Source: Ignavibacteria bacterium
GTDB lineage: Bacteria > Bacteroidota > Ignavibacteria > Tepidaquicellales > OLB5
DNA length: 64,000 nt
Direction of reading: 5' to 3'
NCBI GenBank assembly: GCA_017303675.1
Contig: JAFLBX010000001.1
Location: 1,251,970 to 1,315,969, forward strand
The position numbers and the translations under genes were made by a program. Positions 51,071 to 59,964 of this stretch are shown here, in pieces. Each line of letters starts with the position of its first letter. The stretch's first letter is position 1. The notes beneath the pieces are model-generated. The model did not search any database. It saw nothing but the letters and a program-made list of their open reading frames with translations, and was not told where the DNA came from.

Positions 51071-51129
51071 GCGTATATATGCAAATTGCATATATACGCA
51101 AATATAATATATGATGAGTGCATTTGCAA
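51071..51129 (-). promoter_or_regulatory. Promoter with 29-bp palindrome (copy 1 of shared element)
   Basis: On the minus strand: TTG (complement of 51127-51129), 20 nt, TATATTTG (complement of 51099-51106). The palindrome GCGTATATATGCAA (51071-51084), A, TTGCATATATACGC (51086-51099) has two perfect 14-nt arms and overlaps the -7 box and predicted start, as an autoregulatory operator would. The gene starts at 51028. Confidence 0.7.
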
Positions 51130-51208
51130 GGGTATTGGTTCACTCTTAATAGAGCTAATAGAAGATATAAATCGCTAAATATTATTTAAATTAATTAAAA
51201 ACACGAAG

Positions 51209-51216
51209 TATTTTTG
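51209..51216 (+). promoter_or_regulatory. Possible -7 box for the STAND gene
   Basis: TATTTTTG fits TAnnTTTG and lies 89 bases before the preferred start at 51305 (17 before the alternative ATG 51233). No TTG at the proper distance, so weak. Confidence 0.35.
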
Positions 51217-51304
51217 CACAAAAAAGAAATGAATGGGATACTATTTTCATTTACAATCATATCCAAACCAATTATGTTACAATAACATACTAATTATAAA
51301 CAAA

Positions 51305-54300
51305 ATGAAAACTTTTATCGGTTTTGAGTATAATGATTATTTTGAGAAATTGTTAGTTGATGATTTAACAGTTTGGTTGTTAAATAAATCCGTTGAAGCA
51401 ATTTATCCTATAAATAAAATACCTGGTGGTATTTTAGTTGATAGAATCTTAAAAATGATAGATGATAGTGATATTTCACTATGGGAATGTACTACAGTAA
51501 ATCCAAATGTTCTGTTTGAACTTGGTTACTCTATAGGTATAGGAAAGCCTTTTTTCATCTTATTCAATAAGAATTATAATCCGTCTTTTGAATTACCTTT
51601 ACTTTTGAAAACTCAGTGGGGGTTATGGTATCATGATCGATTAGAATTGAAGAATAAACTAGAAGATATCACTTCAGCTGAATACAAATGGAAGAACTCA
51701 TTTTACAAAAGAAATGAACCAATTAGCAAAGATGTTTTAAGTAGCATAGACCCGAATTCGATTACCGTGATAATAGATTCGACTTATAATTATGATATAG
51801 AATTTAAAATAATTAATAAATGTTACAAAGGCTCACAAATCAATATTATCGATATAGAGCAATATGCTAATTTATATCAATTGCAAAATGATATCTTGAA
51901 AGCATCGACTGTTCTATGTATTCTGTCAAAAATAGAAGATACGGATAGCCCCCATTATAGTAACAATAAAACAGTAAATGCATTAAAATTATTAGCATTT
52001 GGAATTTCACAAGGACTTGGAAAACAAAGTTTAATATTTCAAAAAGGTAATAAAAGCTTTTCGGATATCGAAAGTCTTGCTAGATATTATAACAACGAGA
52101 ACGAATTTAAACATAAGCTAAGTATATGGAATAAAGGAGTCATAGATGCAAGTTTTAATGGAAAATACCGAAGTACCAGAATAAAAATCCCTAATTTAGG
52201 CAAATTAATCGATAGAGATAACATTACTAATTTTTTAAAGAAATATTTGTTCTCAAAACATATCTCTTTAAGAGCTCCTTCTGGATATGGCAAAACAGCT
52301 ATTATATTAAGGCTAATACACTCGCTTAACTATAGAACTATATGGTTTACATGTGATGAAAGATTAAAAGAAACTATTGAAATAGTTAAAGATTTGCTAA
52401 CGGAATTAAGCAATGAAAACGTTGAAATAGGTAAGACTCTATCATCATTTATTTACTCGCTGAATCACGATAAAATTTCAAGGACAGATATTGTTAATTA
52501 TTTTATAATGGAACTACATAATGTTAAGCAAAAAACGCTAATAATATTGGATGATATTCATTATATAAATAACGGTGATTTTATAGATTTTTTCGAAAAA
52601 CTTTCAGAAACAAATCTCAAAAATGTTAGTTTTATCTTTATTAGTCGAGAAGAATTGAAAAATCAATCTTCACAATTTAAATTTACAAACTGCATTATTT
52701 TAGAAAAAGAAGAAATTGAATTCAAGGAGCAAGAGGTACAAAAATATTTTAATGAAATATTGTCTGTTAACTTATCAGATGAACAGTTGCGGTTATTATC
52801 AATTAAGACTGAGGGATGGATTGCCAGTATTTCCTTACTGCAAACTATTATCTTACAAAAAGGGATAGATGTAATAGATAGCATTATTGATAATTTAAAA
52901 GGTAATAAGAAAAGAATATATGATTACTTTGCAGATATTGTTTATGATAATTTTGATGACTTAACACAAAATTATTTAAAATTCATTGCAATTCCTTTCA
53001 AGTTAACAGCAAAGGATGTTTCATTTACATTGAAAATATCAGTTGAAAATTCATCAAAACTTTTAAATAGCTTAGAAAAACAAAATAGTTTTCTGTTCAA
53101 TTATGAAAATGATCCGTTAATATTTAAATTTCATACTCTTTTTAGAGAATTCCTGCTTAAAAAGCTTGAGGAAGAAGATGGCATTGATAAACTTACCAAA
53201 TGCAAAAATGAATTATCGGTTTATTACTATGAAAGTAAAGACTATTTTGAATCATTGATATTTGGTGTTGAAGGCGAAAATTATGATATTGCAGTTAAAA
53301 CAGTCGATTCTATCGGCAATGTCATTATAAACGAAGGGATGGGTACGTTTATCTATGAATTTATTCAAAAAATTCCAGAAACATTTTACAACGATGATTA
53401 CGCATTCTTAATTATAAAGGGCAGAGTAGAAGAGTTTTTTAAAAAAAGGCTTATAGCTCTTCAGACATATTATAAGGCGAAAGCAATTTTATCTTCAAGA
53501 CCCGATAACAAAAGAGAATACAACCTGGTAAACTTTTTTATACTTCAACTGGAAATTCATCAAACTAATGATAAATCTTTTATTCCTGATAGTTTAGTAG
53601 AAATTGTTATAGAATCTGAAAAAGAAAAGGATATAGAACTCTATTCATATGCATTTGGTCTATATTCTCAAATAAAAAGAATTTCTTTGTTGATAAGACC
53701 TAATCCAGATAAAAAAATCCATCAGATAGAACATGAAAAGTTTATAGAAGAAATTGACAAAGCTATTTATAAGTTACGAGACGCGAATTTAAATAGTAAG
53801 GATTTATATATTGCCCAATTGTTAGTAGATAAAGCTATGATATCTCATTCTTTGTCTTGGTATAGTGGTATGGAATTGCTTACTATGGAAAGATTAAGCT
53901 CTGGCTTCGGCGTTCAAATTTCAGTTACTGAAAAAAACAGAATACAACAATTGTATTCAACTTATTTTAAGCAAGAACAAGCGTGCTTTGAAATGGCGAT
54001 GAAAATAGCAGTAGAAATGAATAATTTGCAGTTAAAAGCAAATATATTAGTTGCCAGATCTCTAGCGTATGACAGTAAAAATAATTTTTTAGCATTTTCA
54101 TATGGTTATGTGGATGAAGATTTAGTTAATGTCTCATTAAATGACTTAAATGAAGCCCTAAGTATATATTTGGACCATAAAAATATGCCTAGTATTGCAT
54201 CTGTATATAATAATCTAGCTCAGACATATCTTTTGAAAAATGATAAGGAAAGTAGTGTTAAATATGCAAAGTTAGCAAATCAGGTTGCAAATGAATTTGG

Positions 54301-54832
54301 TTATCCTGAAATTATAAAATCATCAACAGATATATTAAATACACCAACAATAACAGAGACAATTGAAAATAGTAAAAGACAAATCAATGAAGAAATGGAG
54401 AAAGGAATTAGCAAAGAAAATGAAGATAAAATAATTGAAAATTGGATTGGGATGCTAGGGGATATATCAGACAATGAAAAAACAAAAAGAATCCAAATAT
54501 TCAAACAGCAAAATGAAAATATAAGATTGCAGAAATTACTTATAAAAAGTTGGTGTAAATTTATTGATGTTTTTCATACAAATTTACCAATTACTAAACA
54601 TGATGATACAGGTATTAGCATGATAAAAAGTTACTTGAATAGGGATGAGATTGCAGTAAAAGCTCACAGACTTTCAAGGACACTTGGAGTAGACTTTTCT
54701 GAACCTTTAGCAATATTTATTTATTGTCACAAATTAGGTACACATTCCAATAAATTATATTTGGATACAGAACAGGCTTCTAATCAATTTATCGCAGAAT
54801 TGTGCAGTAATTGCCAATTTAGAGAATTATAA
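51305..54832 (+). CDS. STAND NTPase with TIR/deoxyribosyltransferase-like N-terminus
   Basis: About 1175 residues from ATG 51305 (an ATG at 51233 adds 24). Residues 1-130 begin KTFIGFEYNDYFEKLLVDDL and contain WECTTVNPNVLFELGYSIGI with E72, the pattern of TIR-like/nucleoside-2-deoxyribosyltransferase-like effector domains. A second, similar alpha/beta unit spans about 150-280. Next is a MalT-like STAND ATPase: Walker A APSGYGKT (324-331), Walker B LIILDD (D416-D417), a sensor-type FIFISREEL, a GWIASISLL segment and KFHTLFREFLLKK. The C-terminal ~500 residues are helical, TPR-like. No LuxR DNA-binding domain is present. This architecture is that of NLR-like defence proteins: a sensor of helical repeats, an oligomerising ATPase and an NAD/nucleotide-directed effector. 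The function is inferred. Confidence 0.85.
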   Translation: MKTFIGFEYNDYFEKLLVDDLTVWLLNKSVEAIYPINKIPGGILVDRILKMIDDSDISLWECTTVNPNVLFELGYSIGIGKPFFILFNKNYNPSFELPLLLKTQWGLWYHDRLELKNKLEDITSAEYKWKNSFYKRNEPISKDVLSSIDPNSITVIIDSTYNYDIEFKIINKCYKGSQINIIDIEQYANLYQLQNDILKASTVLCILSKIEDTDSPHYSNNKTVNALKLLAFGISQGLGKQSLIFQKGNKSFSDIESLARYYNNENEFKHKLSIWNKGVIDASFNGKYRSTRIKIPNLGKLIDRDNITNFLKKYLFSKHISLRAPSGYGKTAIILRLIHSLNYRTIWFTCDERLKETIEIVKDLLTELSNENVEIGKTLSSFIYSLNHDKISRTDIVNYFIMELHNVKQKTLIILDDIHYINNGDFIDFFEKLSETNLKNVSFIFISREELKNQSSQFKFTNCIILEKEEIEFKEQEVQKYFNEILSVNLSDEQLRLLSIKTEGWIASISLLQTIILQKGIDVIDSIIDNLKGNKKRIYDYFADIVYDNFDDLTQNYLKFIAIPFKLTAKDVSFTLKISVENSSKLLNSLEKQNSFLFNYENDPLIFKFHTLFREFLLKKLEEEDGIDKLTKCKNELSVYYYESKDYFESLIFGVEGENYDIAVKTVDSIGNVIINEGMGTFIYEFIQKIPETFYNDDYAFLIIKGRVEEFFKKRLIALQTYYKAKAILSSRPDNKREYNLVNFFILQLEIHQTNDKSFIPDSLVEIVIESEKEKDIELYSYAFGLYSQIKRISLLIRPNPDKKIHQIEHEKFIEEIDKAIYKLRDANLNSKDLYIAQLLVDKAMISHSLSWYSGMELLTMERLSSGFGVQISVTEKNRIQQLYSTYFKQEQACFEMAMKIAVEMNNLQLKANILVARSLAYDSKNNFLAFSYGYVDEDLVNVSLNDLNEALSIYLDHKNMPSIASVYNNLAQTYLLKNDKESSVKYAKLANQVANEFGYPEIIKSSTDILNTPTITETIENSKRQINEEMEKGISKENEDKIIENWIGMLGDISDNEKTKRIQIFKQQNENIRLQKLLIKSWCKFIDVFHTNLPITKHDDTGISMIKSYLNRDEIAVKAHRLSRTLGVDFSEPLAIFIYCHKLGTHSNKLYLDTEQASNQFIAELCSNCQFREL

Positions 54833-54955
54833 CAACTTTTAAAGATTAAATATCAATACCAGTATTCAAAAAAACAATAATTATGTAATTTATATAATCT
54901 TTTAACTTGAATTGTTAACTTTTAAGTTGTTTATTTGGTAATTCAAAATATCTAT

Positions 54956-54985
54956 TTGAAATGTAAAAATCCTTGTTTATATTTG
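54956..54985 (+). promoter_or_regulatory. Promoter for the small membrane-protein pair
   Basis: TTG (54956-54958), 19 nt, TATATTTG (54978-54985), 11 nt before the ATG at 54997. It lies in the 164-base gap after the STAND gene, so the pair can be expressed independently. Confidence 0.6.
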
Positions 54986-54996
54986 CAGTGTAATTT

Positions 54997-55608
54997 ATGC
55001 TAAATATACTAAAATTTATATATCGTTTATTTCAAGTATGCAGAACAGCCAAACCTGCAAAGGATTATATTGATAAAAAATTAGATGATTTTGAAATTGT
55101 ATGTGTCCAGTCATTTAAAGTTGATGTAGACTTCAAACAGGTTATTTACCCTAATATGTCCAATGAAGTGTGTATGGGTGAATGGGGTGAGGTAATAGTA
55201 TCCAAACCAAATATTCGCAAAGGTAAATATAACAATTTATTTCTCGCTTGTGCCCCACATCATGGTTCAAAAGCTTCTGTATATGATATATTAAATTCTT
55301 TAGACTATCGAACTGAAGTTAGATTAGTCGAATATGTTAAGAATGATAAAAAGGTCTTTGTATTTTTCATTATTCCAACATACGCCCTTTTATACAGTCT
55401 TTTTGCCGCCTCATTCAGGTTATATGTAAGATCTCATCTATTATCAAATTATTTAGAACAACTCCAAGAAACGATTAATTACATACTCCATAAAGCTGAA
55501 GTAGAAATTAATAATGTATTATTTTCTTTAGACAAATCAATACATTTATTAATTTTAAACTTTAAACTAAATGGAATATATACCACAGAAGCAACAGCTT
55601 CATCCTAA
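54997..55608 (+). CDS. Hypothetical protein with one membrane segment
   Basis: A 203-residue protein, unrecognised. The N-terminus is a short amphipathic/hydrophobic stretch (NILKFIYRLFQVCR); a soluble part follows (about 25-110, with CMGEWGEVIVSKPNI and LACAPHHGSK); then a membrane segment (about 118-142, VFVFFIIPTYALLYSLFAAS); the C-terminus is helical (SNYLEQLQETINYILHKAEV). The last 38 bases overlap the next gene in another frame. A+T-rich like the STAND gene. Could be a membrane partner or effector of the STAND protein, or an unrelated passenger. Confidence 0.65.
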   Translation: MLNILKFIYRLFQVCRTAKPAKDYIDKKLDDFEIVCVQSFKVDVDFKQVIYPNMSNEVCMGEWGEVIVSKPNIRKGKYNNLFLACAPHHGSKASVYDILNSLDYRTEVRLVEYVKNDKKVFVFFIIPTYALLYSLFAASFRLYVRSHLLSNYLEQLQETINYILHKAEVEINNVLFSLDKSIHLLILNFKLNGIYTTEATASS

Positions 55609-55858
55609 GTCAAGTAGACCCAAAATCAAATTTACATTCCTCGAATTTCTTAATAATCTTAAGCAATCATATAGGTTAATTTTTTTAATTATTCTCATTA
55701 TTCCAATTTCGTACTTTGGAATTAGAATTCTTAATATTGTTGATACTTTAATAGAAAAAGGTGAATACGATTATATGTTAACGATTTTGTCATATATAAT
55801 TCCCACTATTTTAGGCTATTTTGCTGGTGCGAAAAAAAGAGGTGCAAATTCAAGTTAG
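55571..55858 (+). CDS. Small two-helix membrane protein
   Basis: A 95-residue protein with two membrane helices (about 36-57, YRLIFLIILIIPISYFGIRI; about 69-87, YMLTILSYIIPTILGYFAGA) and short basic ends (PKSSRPKIKF; KKRG). It starts inside the previous gene by 38 bases, so the two are translationally coupled. No family recognised. The two-helix layout resembles many small toxic or pore-forming effectors, but that is only an analogy. Confidence 0.65.
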   Translation: MEYIPQKQQLHPKSSRPKIKFTFLEFLNNLKQSYRLIFLIILIIPISYFGIRILNIVDTLIEKGEYDYMLTILSYIIPTILGYFAGAKKRGANSS

Positions 55859-56160
55859 TTTTATTCAATCTTTTTTCGAAAGGAAAATAGTCACTTTTGT
55901 GTTTTTATGTCGAAGTTTCATGCTTCTTGAAGAGTGTTCTATCGGTCTGAGTTGTCGTTTCGGCAAGCAAAGTCGATCGTATAGTATATTATTACAATCA
56001 GTCTGGGTTTGAATATTTCTCTCTGCTAAGCAACTTTTTTTGAAATTAACGAAATAAAACTTTCGTGTTTCAAGGAAAATTACTTCCTTGAAAGAGTCTA
56101 AAAATATGGGTAAAATTGGGGATTAACTAAAAATTTAACGTATTTTCCAGGCTCAATTTG
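55859..56160. other. Gap at the right edge of the island
   Basis: About 300 bases without a gene. It contains the right copy of the 16-bp direct repeat within a 10-bp hairpin (TTTCAAGGAA 56068-56077 with TTCCTTGAAA 56084-56093), not followed by a T-run. The base composition changes to the core type at about 56160. Confidence 0.5.
56065..56080. repeat. 16-bp direct repeat, right copy
   Basis: GTGTTTCAAGGAAAAT, identical to 50017-50032. Here it is part of a hairpin (56068-56093), which the left copy lacks, so the right copy could be the older, complete sequence. Confidence 0.5.
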
Positions 56161-57159
56161 ATGAAAAACCTCCTTCTAACCGCAGTTTTAATTTTATTTA
56201 CAGCAGCAAATATTTCTTCCCAAAAACGGCTCATAGCCTTTTCAAGCGATGCGACCAAAAACGATAAACAGCAGATCTTCGTTATGGATGAAGACGGCGA
56301 TAATGTAAAACAGGTCAGCTTTCTTAACCTGGATTGCTACTCGCCTAAATTTGTACCAAAGACCAATAAAATACTTTTCCTTGCCACCAACAGGATAAGC
56401 GATTACCTGTATATGGTCGATCTTGACGATACGGCTTCTTTCCGTTTCCCCACATTTATAGATGGCGGACTTGACCCTCAGTTTTCCGCTGACGGCACAA
56501 TGCTTATGTACCGCTCGGAGAAAGATGAGAACAATGCTATCTATATTATGGATCTGGTAACCGGCGAAACTTTCCCCATAAGTGACGGCAGCCTTGCAAC
56601 GCATGCGGAGTTTTCGCATGACGGGCAGAAAATTGTTTACTCCTCAAGCGCTGAGCAGAACTTTGACCTGGTAGTGTTAAACCTGACAGATACAACAGAT
56701 GACGCTCAAACAGTTATTGTATCAACAAAAGATGCTGAAATTTACGGAACGTATTCACCTGATGATAAGAAGATTGCGTTTTCATCGTTTGATATAAATT
56801 ACAAAGGCACATTAAAGATGTGTGACGCATCAGGCAAGAATGTTAAGGTAATTTCAAACAGCGGAAGCTCATATAATCCCAAGTGGTCGCCTGACGGCAA
56901 GTATCTTGCCTATGTATCAGATAAGGCAGGCAAGTTCCAGATATACGTGGTTAAATCAGACGGCAGCTCAGTAAGGCAGCTTACCAGCGAAGCCGGAAAT
57001 GTGATAGAGTATGACTGGTCGAGCGACGGAAATAAAATAATTTTTGACAGCCAGGGTGAAGGCACATCAAGTGTTTGGATAATTGATGTTGATAAAGGCA
57101 CCAAGCAGAATCTGACCGGCAGCAAAGCCAATAATATAACACCTTCATTCAAGCCGTAG
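56161..57159 (+). CDS. TolB-like WD40/PD40 beta-propeller protein
   Basis: A 332-residue exported protein with signal peptide (about 1-20, TAANISSQ). It has six PD40-type propeller units: IFVMDEDGDNVKQVS, PKFVPKTNKILF, PQFSADGTMLMYRS, AEFSHDGQKIVYSS, GTYSPDDKKIAFSS, PKWSPDGKYLAYVS with IYVVKSDGSSVRQLT, and YDWSSDGNKIIF. Resembles the C-terminal propeller of TolB without the N-terminal domain. Likely periplasmic, role unknown. A TTG one codon upstream is in frame; ATG 56161 is chosen. Four bases before metF, so co-transcribed. Confidence 0.88.
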   Translation: MKNLLLTAVLILFTAANISSQKRLIAFSSDATKNDKQQIFVMDEDGDNVKQVSFLNLDCYSPKFVPKTNKILFLATNRISDYLYMVDLDDTASFRFPTFIDGGLDPQFSADGTMLMYRSEKDENNAIYIMDLVTGETFPISDGSLATHAEFSHDGQKIVYSSSAEQNFDLVVLNLTDTTDDAQTVIVSTKDAEIYGTYSPDDKKIAFSSFDINYKGTLKMCDASGKNVKVISNSGSSYNPKWSPDGKYLAYVSDKAGKFQIYVVKSDGSSVRQLTSEAGNVIEYDWSSDGNKIIFDSQGEGTSSVWIIDVDKGTKQNLTGSKANNITPSFKP

Positions 57160-57163
57160 AAAA

Positions 57164-58123
57164 ATGAAAGTAATTGAACATTTAAATAAGGCAAAAGGCA
57201 GTCAAAAGCCGCTGATAAGCTTTGAGGTCATACCTCCAAAGCGCGGCGGTGATATTACACAGCTTTTTAATGTTATAGGCGATGTGATGAAGTATGAGCC
57301 TCCGTTCATAGATGTTACTTCTCGCGCAGCAGAAGTTGAATACAGGGAAACACCGCAGGGCATTCAGAAGAAAGTAATTCGTAAACGGCCCGGTACTATA
57401 GGTATAAGCGTTGCGATAAAAAATCATTTTAACATTGATACCGTTCCCCACATTTTATGCCTTGGCTTTACACGCGAAGAGACCGAAGACGCGTTAATTG
57501 AGCTTAACTACCTGGGTATTGAAAATATTCTCGCAATACGCGGTGATGACCTGGGATATCATAAACCGATACCGGAATATAAATCACAGAACCGCTTTGC
57601 TTATGAGCTGATACAGCAGGTCAACAATATGAATAACGGCAGGTATCTTGAAGAAGACCTGCTTGACGCCAAACCGACAAAATTCTGTATTGGCGTAAGC
57701 GGTTACCCCGAAAAACATTTTGAAGCGCCAAATATGAAGGTTGAAGTTGACCATGTTAAGCAGAAGATCGCAAGCGGGGGAGATTATGTAGTAACGCAGA
57801 TGTTCTACGATAATAAGGTGTACTTTGATTTTGTGAACCGCTGCCGCGAAGCGGGTATAACTGCGCCGATAATTCCCGGGCTTAAAGTGCTTACAGCTAA
57901 ATCTCACCTGTTCAACATACCAAAGAATTTTTACATCAACATTCCCGAAGAGCTCTCAGGCGAGATCCTTGAAGCGAAAGATGAACATGTAATGGAAATA
58001 GGCGCAAAATGGACAGCTAAACAGGCTGAAGAGCTGCTTAATAACGGCGCGCCAAGCCTGCATTTTTATATAATGCAATCTGCAAAGCCTATAAATAAGA
58101 TGTTCGGGCATTTGAAAATGTAA
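57164..58123 (+). CDS. metF: 5,10-methylenetetrahydrofolate reductase
   Basis: A 319-residue MetF, an FAD-dependent TIM-barrel that reduces methylene-THF to methyl-THF for methionine synthesis. Landmarks: ISFEVIPPKRGGDITQLF with the catalytic Glu, LNYLGIENILAIRGDDLGY, CIGVSGYPEKHFEAPNM, GGDYVVTQMFYDNKVYFDFV and IIPGLKVL. Length is slightly above the E. coli enzyme. It follows the propeller gene by four bases. No metH or SAM riboswitch is visible in the window. Confidence 0.95.
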   Translation: MKVIEHLNKAKGSQKPLISFEVIPPKRGGDITQLFNVIGDVMKYEPPFIDVTSRAAEVEYRETPQGIQKKVIRKRPGTIGISVAIKNHFNIDTVPHILCLGFTREETEDALIELNYLGIENILAIRGDDLGYHKPIPEYKSQNRFAYELIQQVNNMNNGRYLEEDLLDAKPTKFCIGVSGYPEKHFEAPNMKVEVDHVKQKIASGGDYVVTQMFYDNKVYFDFVNRCREAGITAPIIPGLKVLTAKSHLFNIPKNFYINIPEELSGEILEAKDEHVMEIGAKWTAKQAEELLNNGAPSLHFYIMQSAKPINKMFGHLKM

Positions 58124-58133
58124 TTAGTTTTCA

Positions 58134-58165
58134 AATAACAAATATCAAATAACAAATATCAAATC
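58134..58165. repeat. AT-rich CAAATAAC/CAAATATC array
   Basis: Four imperfect 7-8 nt units (TCAAATAACAAATATCAAAT and on) directly after metF. Same unit as the arrays around the four-helix-bundle gene at 9.5-10 kb, here without a gene. Confidence 0.65.
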
Positions 58166-58201
58166 TTATTATAAATCTATGTTTTTGTAATCCATTTAAT
58201 C

Positions 58202-58837
58202 TTGGGACTTAAGTACGAATTAATACAATATTCAAAACTTTGCGGCGAAGCCGGTTTTGTAAAAGCTTATGACGGAAACCTGAGCGTACGGACCAAAAAG
58301 AATTACATCCTTTCAACTGCATCAAAAACAAATAAATCAATTATCAAACCTGCAGATCTTGTTAAGTGTGATCTAAAGGGCAAGAAGCACTCAGGCAAAA
58401 GACAGCTTTCCACAGAGCTTAAGCTTCATCTCTATATATACAGCAAGCGTAAAGATGTGAACGCTGTGATACATACACACCCGATCTATATCACTTCATA
58501 CGCAGCGGCTGGCAAAAAATTGCCGGCAAATATACTGCCTGAAGTTTACATGCAGTTCGGAAGTATTCCTTTAGCGCCGTATGCAGCTCCATCAACGGAT
58601 GAAGTGCCTGCATCAATTGAGCCGTTTGTTATGGAGCGTAATGCGGTAATTCTCAGCAATCACGGTTTGGTTGCTTACGGCAAAACAATAGAAGAAGCGT
58701 ATTACATCACCCAAAAACTTGAGCAGTATGCGCAGATATGTTTTAACGCAAAATTGCTGGGTGGAGCGAAAGCTATCTCCGCAGCGCAGCTTAAAAAGCT
58801 TGACGCGCTTAAGGACACAGTTTATAAAAGTAAATAA
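58202..58837 (+). CDS. Class II aldolase/adducin family protein
   Basis: A 211-residue zinc-dependent class II aldolase of the fuculose-1-phosphate/ribulose-phosphate aldolase type. Substrate loop DGNLSVRTK, catalytic-type Glu in LSTELKLHLYIY, zinc ligands in VIHTHPIYIT (His-x-His) and the third in SNHGLVAYGKT. Length is normal for fuculose aldolase. It may act on L-fuculose-1-phosphate or a related 2-ketose phosphate; the substrate cannot be fixed. Start is TTG at 58202, following a repeat-derived leader. Confidence 0.85.
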   Translation: MGLKYELIQYSKLCGEAGFVKAYDGNLSVRTKKNYILSTASKTNKSIIKPADLVKCDLKGKKHSGKRQLSTELKLHLYIYSKRKDVNAVIHTHPIYITSYAAAGKKLPANILPEVYMQFGSIPLAPYAAPSTDEVPASIEPFVMERNAVILSNHGLVAYGKTIEEAYYITQKLEQYAQICFNAKLLGGAKAISAAQLKKLDALKDTVYKSK

Positions 58838-58853
58838 TTTAATATAATACAGA

Positions 58854-59885
58854 TTGAATATAATTGTACTTACCGGCGGTAATTCCGCTGAAAGGAATGT
58901 AGCATTAGCCTCAGGAAGATCAGTTGCCGGGGCTTTGAGAGAATCAGGCCATAACGTAAAAGTTATTGACCCGGTTTACGGAGCTTCTCAGCCTGATGAG
59001 GAGCGAATTTTTGACGACAGGCCAGTCATAGGAAAAGAATTCCCAACCGCGGAAGAGCTTCACAGGTACAGCAGCCGTAAGGTGATGGAGTGTATTGGCT
59101 CAGAGCATTTTGATAATACTGATGTTGTATTCCTTGCATTGCACGGCAAGTTTGGGGAAGATGGCAGGATACAATCACTGCTGGAAATGCGCGGAGTAAA
59201 ATATACAGGCTCGGGTGTAACATCAAGCGCAATGGCTATGGATAAGAACATTTCAAAGATAATGTTCACTCACAATAATATATCCACACCAAAATGGTTC
59301 ATGCTCAAAAAAGGTGACCGCACTGAACTGCAGGTAGATGAAAATATTAAGCTTCAGGTTGGTTACCCCGCAGTTATAAAGCCGAATGATGAAGGTTCAA
59401 CGGTCGGACTTTCAATAGTTCAGCCCGATGTTGAAGACGTTCAACTTGGAAAGGCTCTTAAAGATGCATTTGCATATTCAGATAATGTGATGGCGGAAGA
59501 ATATATAGAAGGCAGGGAGCTTACAGTTGCCGTAATAGGCGGGGAAGCGCTGCCCGTAGTTGAGATCAAGCCCAAAAGCGGGTTTTATGATTACGTCCAT
59601 AAATATACCAAAGGATTTACTGATTATTTCTGCCCCGCTGACCTTCCGGAGAAGCTTGCTGAACACATTCAGCAGCAGGCTATAATTGCGCATAATGCTC
59701 TGGGGTGCGAGGTTTATTCAAGGGTTGATTTCAGGCTGAACAGCGGGGGCGAAGCGTACTGCCTGGAAGTGAACACACTGCCGGGTATGACTGAGCTAAG
59801 CCTTGTGCCAAAAGCGGCAAGCGCTGTTGGCATGAATTTCGGTTCGCTTTTAAACAGAATTATTGAGTTAAGTTTGAATAAATAA
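58854..59885 (+). CDS. ddl: D-alanine--D-alanine ligase
   Basis: A 343-residue ATP-grasp ligase joining two D-Ala for peptidoglycan. N-terminal IIVLTGGNSAERNVALASGR, the middle ALHGKFGEDGRIQSLLE, YTGSGVTSSAMAMDK, NDEGSTVGLSIVQ, and the catalytic C-terminal SRVDFRLNSGGEAYCLEVNT followed by LPGMTELSLVP are all present. Start is TTG at 58854, 16 bases after the aldolase gene. Slightly long because of an insert (about 45-75, RIFDDRPVIGKEFPTAEELH) in the N-terminal domain. Confidence 0.95.
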   Translation: MNIIVLTGGNSAERNVALASGRSVAGALRESGHNVKVIDPVYGASQPDEERIFDDRPVIGKEFPTAEELHRYSSRKVMECIGSEHFDNTDVVFLALHGKFGEDGRIQSLLEMRGVKYTGSGVTSSAMAMDKNISKIMFTHNNISTPKWFMLKKGDRTELQVDENIKLQVGYPAVIKPNDEGSTVGLSIVQPDVEDVQLGKALKDAFAYSDNVMAEEYIEGRELTVAVIGGEALPVVEIKPKSGFYDYVHKYTKGFTDYFCPADLPEKLAEHIQQQAIIAHNALGCEVYSRVDFRLNSGGEAYCLEVNTLPGMTELSLVPKAASAVGMNFGSLLNRIIELSLNK

Positions 59886-59964
59886 ATTTGTATTTTGTTG
59901 TGAGTATGGGATTTTTATTCAAAGTATTGTAAAATCTTTAGATTCGGGAAGTAAATTGATTAGA

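Noticed and set aside
55821-56012. Plus-strand 63-codon frame after the small membrane-protein gene
   Set aside because: Begins inside the previous gene and has no protein-like pattern or start signal.
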